DNA of 64,000 nucleotides, from positions 310,001 through 374,000 of the forward strand of contig JAGTXO010000037.1 in assembly GCA_019448385.1 (NCBI GenBank), written 5' to 3'. The notes beneath the pieces were generated by a model. The model ran no database searches. It was not told the DNA's origin and was given only the letters and a program-made list of their open reading frames with translations. The translations under genes were made by a program, and so were the position numbers. The DNA is from Diacronema lutheri (lineage: Eukaryota; Haptophyta; Pavlovophyceae; Pavlovales; Pavlovaceae). The first letter of the stretch is position 1, and the number at the start of each line of letters is the position of its first letter. This document shows positions 31,891 through 40,763 of this stretch, in pieces.

Positions 31891-34800
31891 ATGGCCTCGC
31901 CCGAGATCGCGGCGTGGCTGCGCGCGATCCGCGGCGACTTTGACGAGCTCTTCGGCGGGCATTTTGTCGCGATCCTCTGCCGCTCGCTCGACGACCTGCG
32001 CGTTTTCGACACGGCCGCCGAGCTCGACGAGGCGCTGCTGTCGGTCGGCTTCCCGCCCACCTTGCACGTGCCGCGCCGGCTCATCGCAAAGGCGTGGCTG
32101 CAGCTCGCGGAGCAGTCACTTGATGCTCATGCTCACGACGGCAGTGGCCGCTGGCACCGCGTCGCCCGCTCCCCATCTTTCTCCGCCCGCCGCCTCCGCG
32201 CCAATGCCCGCCGCCGAGCCGGCCAAAGTCGAGAAGGCGCCGTCGCCGCTTGCTGCCGCCGGTGCGGCGCCGGCGCCGGCGCCTCATCAGGCCGCCCCGC
32301 CGGACGGCGCGCTCATCACGGTGGAGCTGTGCTGCGCGCCGCTCGCGTGGACCCGCGCCGCGACGCCGCCACCCGCTGCCGCCGCGTCGTCGGACGCGGC
32401 GGCAGCGGGTGGCGACGGCGCGGCCGCTTTTGACGTCATCCCGATCCGCATCGCGCCGGATGCGCCTCTGCTCGAGCTGAAGCGGTGCGTGGCCGAGGTG
32501 CTCGGCGTCGCGGCCGCATTCACACCCGACCTGTCCGTCACGCGCGCGTCGCACGGCGAATTGCCCCTCTACTATAGCGACGCGGCCGCGCCGGTCGCGC
32601 TGCGCGTGCCGCTCCGCGCGCCGCTCGACGCCTGCGCGCTTCTCGCGCTCGCGCGTGACGCGCTGCCCGCGCAGCTGGGCGCGCAGCTCGGCGCGCTCGC
32701 GCTCGTGGCCGATGGCGCAGCCTCGACAGTGAGCGCGCCCGCGCTCTGCTGGTCGCTCGGGCCGGGCGGCGCGCTCTGCAGGCCGGGCGGCGGCCGCGCG
32801 GAGCGGCTGTGCGCCTACGGCGCCGCACGCTCAGGCCTGTACGACGAGGATCTCCTGCCCGAATGGCTGCTGCACCTCGACTTTGGCTTTGGCACGTCTT
32901 GCGGCATGCTGCACGTCGCCGTGCCCAACCCGCGCGCGCCGCCGCAGTCCGAGCCGTCGCGCGCAGAGCCGACACTCGCGCAGCTCGTCGAAAGTGCCCT
33001 CGGTGCTCCGCTGCCGTCGCACCTCGAGCTGCGCTCCGCCGCGGGCGAGGCGCTGCCGCCCTCGCAGCGCGCGGCCGACGCGGCGCGCGCGCTCGGCAAC
33101 GGCGCGCGCGTCGCCGTCGCGCTCGTGCCACCGGCGCGCGCGCGCGCACCGACAGAGCAAAGCCACCGCGCACCCGCTGCGGCGGCGGAGGCAGAGGGCG
33201 CGCCGGCCGCCGAGCCGCCGGAGGGGCTGTCGCGCGATGGCTTCACCGTCTCGGTGCGCAGCCTCGCGCGCACAGCGCCCGTCGAGCTGCGCGTGGGCGT
33301 GGCCGACTGCGTGCGCGACGTCGGCTGTCTCGCGGCCGCTGCGCTCGACACGCCAGTCGAAGATGCAGAGCGCGCGACGCTCGTCGCCGGCGGCAAGGCG
33401 CTCGCCGCGGGCGCCACGCTCTACGCGGCGGGCGTGCGGCCGGGCGCCTCGCTCATTTTGCTCGTCCAGCGCTCGCCGGTCGACGAGCCGCGCGCGGCCG
33501 CGGCCGGGCCGACCGCGCGGCTGTCGATCGAGCTCTTCGCCGAGTGCTACCCGCTGCGCTCGACGGCCGAGTCGGACGTCGAGCCGCTCTGCGAGTGGGG
33601 CATTGCCGACGGCTGCCGCGTGCACGCGCTCGCGTGGCGGCCGCCGTCGGCGCATTCGAGCGCGCACTGCTGGCGCAAGAACGCGGGCGTGGGCGGGGGC
33701 GGTCTGCAGGCGCTCTTCGCCGACGGCGCCGAGTGGTGGGCGGCGGAGGGCGCGCCCGCGCAGTCGGACGCCGGCCGCGCCGCGCTGCTCAGCTGCCTGC
33801 ACGTGCTCTGCGCGAGCCTGCGCCCGCGCGCCGGCGCGGGCGCAGACACGCCGGGCGCGCGCGCGCACGGCCGGCTCGCGCGCGTGCTCGCGACGCTGCG
33901 GGTGTGGCTGTGGGCGGACCCGCCGGCCGTGCACGCGCTGCGCGAGCTCGCGCTCGGCTTTTCAATTTGCGGCGCGCAGCGCGCGGCGCTCGGCGGCGCG
34001 CTCGTCGCCCTCGCGCGCGCGTGCGCGCCGGCCGGCACGGCGGACAGCGAGGCGCTGCGCTCGTGCGTGCGCGCCGTGCTCGCGCGGCTTCTGACCGCCG
34101 CGGCGGAGGGGCCGCCGGACGGGTGGGAGGAGACGGAGACGTGGGAGGTGCTCGAGCCCGACTCCGAGCGCGCGACCCATCTGCGCCTCGCGCGCACGCG
34201 CGACGAGGACGCGCGCGCGTGGAGCGAGGGCGCGGCCGCGCGCTGGCGCGCCGCCGCCGAGTGTCGCGAGCTGACTCGCCGAGCGCTGCACCGTTTCACA
34301 CCGCGCGCGCTCCAACTCGCGCTCGGCGCGCCGGCCGCCGCGTGTCTGCGCATCATGCCCGCACGCATGCTCACGCACGCGCCCAAGCCGAGCCTGTGCC
34401 GCGAGCCGAGCGGCAACCTCGCCGTCAACGTTCACCTCGGCGGATGCGCAGGGCACGACGATGCCAACCTCTTCCTGCCGCTGCCCGGCAAGGAGCGCGA
34501 GTTCAGCGTGCGCGCGCTCTGCGCCGCGCTCGCCGAGGCGGGCGTCGAGGCCGACGGCGAGGATGCGGAGGAGCTCGCGGCCGCTGCGCTCGGCCGGCGC
34601 GCGACGGAGGCAATCGTCGTCGTGCTCGACACCTCGCAGAGCATGACACAGCCCGCGAGCTTTGCGGACGACGAGGCGGAGGCGAGCGCAACCGAAGCGC
34701 CGCGCGTCGCGTGGGACGTGGCGAGCGGCGCGGGCGTGCCCGACGCGCTCTGGGCGTGGGGCGTGCGCGCGGCCAGCGGCGAGCGCGGCGATGAGGACAC

Positions 34801-36428
34801 GGAGTCGATGGACACGGAGTCGATGGACGAGGAGGACGAGGGGAAGGGGGAGGGCGAGGGGAAGGGCGAGAGCGAGGGCGAGGGCGAGGGCGAGGGCGAG
34901 GGCGAGGGCGAGGAGGAGGAGGAAGAGGGGGACGAGGACGCAGACCGCGCGCTGCTCGCCGAGCAGCTGCGCGCTCTGCCAGAGTGGGCGGCCGCCGCGC
35001 GGTGCGTGCGCGTGCACGGCGCCGACAGCGTGCTGCGCGAGATTTGCAGAATGCGCAAGCTCGATGGGCCGTACACCACGCGCCTCTACGGCTTGATCTC
35101 GAGGCACAGGGCGTACGCGACACAGCTGCTCAACCTCGCCGCGACGGAACATGCCGCGCCCGCCGCGCAATCCGGCGCGCCGCGTGCGCCTGCGCGCGAC
35201 ACGGCGGCGGGCGCCGCGGGCGGTGGCGACACCAGCGCAGGCGGTGGCGGCGCGCTCGACGAGCAGGAGGACGAGGACGTCGACGAGCTGCCGCATGCCT
35301 TCGTCTGCCCGATCACGCACGCGCTCATGGCTGATCCTGTCGTCGCGCCCGACGGTCTCTCGTACGAGGCGGCCGCGCTCAAGCGCTGGACCGACGCGCA
35401 CACCACCTCGCCCGGCACCGGCGCGCCAATGGCGAGGCGCGCGCCGATTTTAAACGTGAATTTGCGCGCGCAGATCAGCGTGTGGCTCGAGACGCGGCGG
35501 CAGGCCAAGGCGCGCGGCGTGGCCGGCGCGGCCTCTGCCGCGTCTGCCGCGCAGCCGCTGCGCGTGAGCATTGAGCTCGATCTTCCGGCCATGCGCGCCG
35601 GCGCGGCTGCGGCCGCGGGCGGTGGCGCTGGCGTCGGCACGGGCTGCGACGGATCCGTTGCGCCCCTCGAGTTTGACGTCGACCCGTCCTTGACGCTGCA
35701 CGCGCTCGCGGCGGAGGTGGCGGTGCGCACGAGCGGCCGCTGCTACCCCGTGCGCTTCGACGCTGCTGGGCCGGCCGGGGTGCCCCGTAATGCGCCCCCC
35801 GTGCGCTTCGACGCTCCGGCGGTTGGCGGCGCTTCCCGCGGCGTGCGCTGCGCTGCCGACCCGCAGTGGCGCGAGCAGCTCATGCGTACAGGCTCTCCGC
35901 TCGTTGGCGAGCCGACGACTGTCGGCGCGGTCGCAGCGCGCAGCGCGGCGGGCGGGACGCTGCGGCTGCGCGCGCGCGCCACGCCGACTAACGCGCGCGG
36001 CACGACGGTTCGCGTGCTGCGTTATGACCAGCCGTTGCTGTGCTACCACGCCGCTGATGACGAGACGGGCGCGACAATCCTCTTTCGCTGCTGGGAGCAA
36101 CTCGGCTCGTGCACGCCTTCAGGCTCGGAGCTCTTTTGTTACACGCACACAATTGGCGATGGCGTCAGGTACGGTTTCCTCTTCTTGCATCACGGTCCCC
36201 TCTCAAGCTTTAAAAAGAGCGATGGCGTGATGAAAGCAGACGATGGCGCTGCCGAGCTGAACGCGGTCGTTACATTGACACACAGCCGCTCGCGGGTTGG
36301 CCCGCATGGCTGGGCGCCCGCGGCGGTTGAGTCGGTCTCGCGCATCGTTGCCGCGCAATCGTTTCTGCACGCGCTGCTCAACCGCACCGAGGCTTGTGAG
36401 GCGCACAGCCGCGGTCGAGACTCCATCC

Positions 36429-36464
<36 letters not shown>

Positions 36465-36543
36465 TTCCCTCCATTCTCACTCGCGCCCATTCCCACCCGC
36501 GCGTGCGCCCCATTGCGACCCTTCCGTTGCCTGCCGTCCCCCC

Positions 36544-36581
<38 letters not shown>

Positions 36582-38807
36582 CCAGACGGCTACTCGCACG
36601 ACCTGGCGCTCGTGCTCGTCGGCTCGAGCGCCGAGGAGGCGTGCGCGCTCACGCCTGCGCGCGGCCGCTTCCTGCGCGCGCTCGACGAGGTGAAGACGTG
36701 CGGCGACACGGCGCTGCGCGACGGTCTGGTGCTCGCCGCTTCGCTGCTGCGCGCGCGCGAGGCCGAGACTCAGCGCAGCGCACAGCTGGAGCAGCGCGAG
36801 ATGCAGCAGCACGCGCAGCCCGGCGATGGCGCGGCCCCGCCCGTGCCGCCCAGCCTTGCGCTGCGCATTCTCGTGCTGAGCGATGGCGAGGACACGTGCT
36901 CGCACGCGCGCAACGCCGTGCACGCCGTCTCGACTGCGCTGCAGGGCAGGCCGCACGCAGCCGAGCAGCCGATCACGCTTGATGCGCTTGCGCTCGGCAA
37001 CGCAGACCACCGCGAGCTCCTCCGGCTAAGCCGCTTGTCGGGCGGCAAGGCCTTCCACCCGCGCACGCTGCGCGCCGCGCTCCGCCTGTGCGAGCTCGAG
37101 CCCGTCCTCGCGCTCGCGTGCCGGCCGGCACCTCCGCCGGTCGCCGAGCGCGCGCTCACGGCGCACCGCTTCGACGACGAGGCGGACGTGCCGATGGCGC
37201 GCGACGAGGCGACGGAGCGCGCGCCCGTCCGCACGCTCGACGCCGCGCTCGCGCAGCTCGCTGCGCTCGAGGCGACGGCGCCGCGCGACGCGGTGGGCAG
37301 CCGCGCCGTCCTCGCCGAGCTGCGCGCGGCCGCGCGCGAGCCGCACCCGGCCGTCGACCTCTACCCTTCGTCGAACGCGCGCTTCTGGCGCTTCACCGTC
37401 GAGGGCCCCGATGGCACGCCCTACCGCGGCGGCGTGTGGGCGGGCACCGTCACCTTCCCCGACGACTTCCCGTCGAGCCCGCCTGCGGTGCGGCTGAGTA
37501 CGCCCATCTTGCATTGCAACATCAATGCGCATGGCCGCGTGTGCCACTCGGTGCTCGACCGCAACTGGACCCCGGACACTCGAATCACCACCGTGCTGCA
37601 GTGCGTGTACAGTGCGCGCTTCGCATCGCCGCTGCCGCGCCGCGCAGCACTGTGCCCCCTCTCACCGCATCGCCGCTGCCACGCCGCGCAGCACTGTGCC
37701 CCCTCTCACCGCATCGCCGCTGCCACGCCGCGCAGCACTGTGCCCCCTCTCACCGCATCGCCGCTGCCGCGCCGCGCAGCACTGTGCCCCCTTTGACCGC
37801 ATCGCCGCTGCCGCGCCGCGCAGCACTGTGCCCCCTTTGACCGCATCGCCGCTGCCGCGCCGCGCAGCACTGTGCCCCCTTTGACCGCATCGCCGCTGCC
37901 GCGCCGCGCACACCGCACACGCAGGCCTGCTGCTCAGCCCGGACACGTCCGATCCGCTCGACTCGAATCTGTCGCTCTCGTTCTACGACTCGGGGGGCGC
38001 GTACGAGGCCGCGATCATCAGCCACGTGCGCAAGCACGCGCACGTGAGCCGCACCGTGTGGCGCGCGGCGATGGAGGCGACTGCACTCGCGCCCGCAGAG
38101 CGCGTTGAGCTGTGCGAGCGCCGGCTCGCAGAGGCGCGCGAGGCGATGCGCGAGGCGATGCAAGCGCCGCTGCTCGCGCGCGGCGCGACGCCGGCGGCGC
38201 GCGAGGCGCGGCGCACGGCGCTCGAGCAGAGCAGGCTCGCGCTGGCCGCCGTCGAGCACGCGGTGCCGACCGCCTCCTCCTCCGAGGCAACCCCACGCCG
38301 CTGCTGCGGCAGCGCGCCGCCGCGTCCGCCCTCGTCGCCTTCCTCCTCGCGGCCACCGCGGACGACGCAGGCGATGGCGGCCCGTCGGAGGAGGAGCGGG
38401 GTGCCGCGCGTGTGCACGCGCGCGCCTGCGCCGACGGCGCGCGTGACGACGTGCGCGCGCTGAGGCAGCAGGCGCGCGCGCAGCCGCCCGCTGCGGCCGC
38501 GCTCGCGCGCGACATGCACGACGATGCCAGCCGCGCCGACGTGCTCGTTGCGCTCGCGCTCGGCAGGCTCGACATGCAGCGGCCGGCGGTGGAGGGCGCG
38601 CCGTGGGCGAATGCGCTGATCACGGCTCTCAGCGTGACGGTCGATGCGGCCATCCACTCGCTGCGCGCGCTCTCGCGCATGTCGGCGGACGACGAAGCGC
38701 TCATCGCGGTGCTGTGCGCGCAGCAGCGGGAGCTGGCCGCCGTGCGGCACGGCGGCAGGAGGGTGCGCCGCGCGGTGCGCCCCCGTCGGGGTGGGGGTGA
38801 GCCGTGA
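31891..38807 (+). CDS. ubiquitin-like / split vWA / U-box (E3) / E2 conjugating-enzyme fusion protein
   Basis: Seen: domains in order. (1) N-terminal helical segment MASPEIAAWLRAIRGDFDEL. (2) A ubiquitin-like segment near 32,440-32,640. (3) A clearer one at 33,240-33,470, FTVSVRSLARTAPVELRVG ending GASLILLVQR. (4) A vWA start at 34,612 with MIDAS motif VVVLDTSQSM. (5) U-box at 35,290-35,500, FVCPITHALMADPVVAPDG. (6) The rest of vWA at 36,330-37,110, with CGDTALRDGL and LRILVLSDGEDT. (7) E2 fold at 37,300-38,020, FWRFTVEGPDGTPYRGGVW, FPDDFPSSPPAVRL, HCNINAHGRVCHSVLDRNW, catalytic Cys codon 37,542-37,544. Exons placed: ...-36,395; 36,586-37,602; 37,925-38,262; 38,313-38,807. The first intron (32,068-32,290 region) is unresolved and the third appears to use a GC donor. 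Inferred: an E2-E3 enzyme, about 2,130-2,230 residues, able to carry out conjugation by itself. Confidence 0.82.
32112..32137. repeat. 26-bp inverted repeat, left copy (other copy 38,803-38,828)
   Basis: The 26 bp starting GCAGTCACTTGATGCTCATG at 32,112 are found as an exact reverse complement at 38,803-38,828. The left copy lies in or beside the unresolved first intron of the fusion gene; the right copy overlaps its stop codon. A perfect 26-mer pair around one gene is unlikely by chance. Confidence 0.85.
36430..36579. repeat. two 35-nt poly-C tracts in one intron
   Basis: C runs at 36,430-36,464 and 36,545-36,579 lie inside the 190-bp intron 36,396-36,585. The second run ends at CAACCAG, the acceptor, so it serves as the pyrimidine tract. 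Removing the intron joins vWA helix 1 (HALLNRTEA) to the next strand (LALVLVGSS). Confidence 0.88.
37621..37908 (+). repeat. 44-bp intronic minisatellite (~6.5 copies) inside the E2 domain coding region
   Basis: Landmark CGCAGCACTG recurs at 37,643, 37,687, 37,731, 37,775, 37,819 and 37,863, an exact 44-bp period. The array fills the intron between TTVLQ and LLLSPDTSDPL of the E2 fold. Every unit carries its own CCGCGCAG, identical in style to this genome's 3' splice sites. Confidence 0.93.
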
Positions 38808-38828
38808 GCATGAGCATCAAGTGACTGC
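38803..38828. repeat. 26-bp inverted repeat, right copy
   Basis: Exact reverse complement of 32,112-32,137; overlaps the TGA of the fusion gene at 38,805-38,807. Confidence 0.85.
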
Positions 38829-39112
38829 GTCGCGCGGCGGTATTTTTCGCGACGCGTGTCCTTTTCGTTCCTATCCATACGTCACTTGAATCCCGGCCGT
38901 TCCCGCTGCCGGCGTGCACAGGGTCGACGCCCTGATTTCGGCCTGATGTTGCGTGCGCCCTTTCGCTCGCTCCGTTTGTCCAGCCTCGGCCCCGTGCGCG
39001 CCCCTCCTGCTGACCCGCCTGTAAGCGTCGTTAGTACTTGAATCACGTATGGGTAAGCACCTCTTTTGGAAAGTTCCATATGGGAACAGACCATATTTCA
39101 CGCGGCGGACGG

Positions 39113-40072
39113 ATGAAGGACGCCGTCGAGGACGCCGTGGCAAATGCGAGGCTGCGCATCGCCGGCTCGAGCGCATCGGTCGCGCCGGCCGGCGTCGTGC
39201 GCGTGCTCGGGCCGGAGGACGAGGCGCGCGCGACCGAGCTGCTTGCGCGCGCGTTTTCGGGCGAAAGAGGCGGCTGCGGCGCCGACGAGCGCGCCGAGCC
39301 CGAGCGCGCCGAGCCCGAGCGCGCCTTCGATTGGGCGCTCGGCCCGCGGATGCGCGCGCGCGCGCTGGCCGAGCCCGACGGCGCGGCGCGCTCGGTGAAA
39401 GAGGCCGAGATGCGCGCGCAGCGCGCCGCGTGGTACGATTACTACTTGCGCTGGGTCGTGCTTGCCGGCCTGCGGTACGGCCTCGTGATCGGCCTCTTCC
39501 TCGGCGCGCCCAGCGCCGCGCTCGGCCAACCCGACCGTCCCGACCGCGATCGAGACGGCCGGAGCGAGCTCGCCGCTGTCGCGGTCGTCCTACCGCCCGG
39601 CCGTGGCTGGGTGGCGGACACGTCGAGCTGGGGCGCGCGCGCGCGTCCGCACATGTACGCGATCGGGCTGCGGCTAGGCGGCCCGCCGCCGGACGAGTGG
39701 CGGCCGGCGGACTTCCCGCCGGGCACCTCCGCGCGCATGCGCGCGATCGGCGCCGCCGGCGCGCGCGCGCGCGCCGCGGCGCGCAGCGAGCGCGGCTGGC
39801 ACCTCTACTGCCTCGCGACCCGGCGCGAGCACCAACGCGCGGGCTGCGCGGCGGCGCTGCTTCGCGTGCTCTGCGACGTCGCCGACGCGGACGGGCGAGA
39901 GTGCTTCGCCGAGGCGGCCTCGCCGCGCGTGCGCGCGCTCCTCGGCCGCTTCGGCTTTCGCAGCGCGCGCGACGCGACGCCCGTCATGCCCGCCGCCGCC
40001 GACACGCCCGACGGCGGGAAAGCCGAGCCGCCGCCCACTGTCGTGCTCATGCGCCGCCCCGCGGCGGGCTAA
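39113..40072 (+). CDS. GNAT-family N-acetyltransferase
   Basis: Single exon, 319 residues from the ATG at 39,113; an upstream frame to 39,038 exists but its codons look non-coding. Seen: an N-terminal GNAT-like start, VVRVLGPEDEARATELLARAF, and the acetyl-CoA-binding region WHLYCLATRREHQRAGCAAALLRVL, matching the Q/R-x-x-G-x-G/A P-loop form with Ala in place of the last Gly. It ends in a typical last strand, RVRALLGRFGFRSARD. A hydrophobic segment (VLAGLRYGLVIGLFLG) lies between. Known: GNATs acetylate amines or protein termini using acetyl-CoA; the substrate here is unknown. Arrangement resembles fungal and algal GNATs of about 230-300 residues. Confidence 0.75.
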   Translation: MKDAVEDAVANARLRIAGSSASVAPAGVVRVLGPEDEARATELLARAFSGERGGCGADERAEPERAEPERAFDWALGPRMRARALAEPDGAARSVKEAEMRAQRAAWYDYYLRWVVLAGLRYGLVIGLFLGAPSAALGQPDRPDRDRDGRSELAAVAVVLPPGRGWVADTSSWGARARPHMYAIGLRLGGPPPDEWRPADFPPGTSARMRAIGAAGARARAAARSERGWHLYCLATRREHQRAGCAAALLRVLCDVADADGRECFAEAASPRVRALLGRFGFRSARDATPVMPAAADTPDGGKAEPPPTVVLMRRPAAG

Positions 40073-40360
40073 TCGTATATTCGGTTGCAACGGACTTCAT
40101 CGGCGTGCGTTGCGGCCGAGGCTTCGCGCGCGGCCGCATCCGCACATCCGCTCCGCACGTCCGCTCCGCACATCACACTCTCGTGCGGAGAGCTCCGCCC
40201 ACCGGCCGAGGCGCAACGAGCGCCGCGCAGACCGCGCCAGCGCGGGCATGGCGACCGCCAAGGGGAAAGCCGGCGCGTCGCCGCTCGAGCACACGGCCGC
40301 CATTTGGGAACAATCGCGCGGCACTCATACACAGGCGCGTGTGTGCACGGCGCGCGCCCT

Positions 40361-40728
40361 TCACTTGGCCGCAGCCGGCGCCGGAGCCGCGTCGGCTGCC
40401 GGCGCAAGGGAGGCTGCGTAATGCTCCTGCATCGAGCGCACATCGAGCTTTGCGGCGGAGGTGGTGCTGCCGCCGAGCTGCAGCTGCTCCATCGCCTCGG
40501 CGAAGAGCGCGGCGACCTGCAGGTTGGTAACGAGGGGCACGCCAAAGTCAACGGAGAGGCGGCGGATCGCGTAGTTGGCCACTGTGCGCGACGAATACTG
40601 GGAAAGGGGGAAAGGGGAAAGGGGGAAAGGAGGGAAAGGGGGAGAGGGGAAAGGGGGGCAGGAGGGAAGGGAATGGCGGGGTGGAGTGAGACGTTGAAGC
40701 GCATCGGTGCTGGATCGCGCGGCGTGCG

Positions 40729-40763
<35 letters not shown>

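Noticed and set aside
32112-38828. The ubiquitin-fusion gene as a mobile element
   Set aside because: 26-bp inverted repeats exist, but no target-site duplication is seen and the left copy lies within or next to the transcript. Recorded as an open question only.
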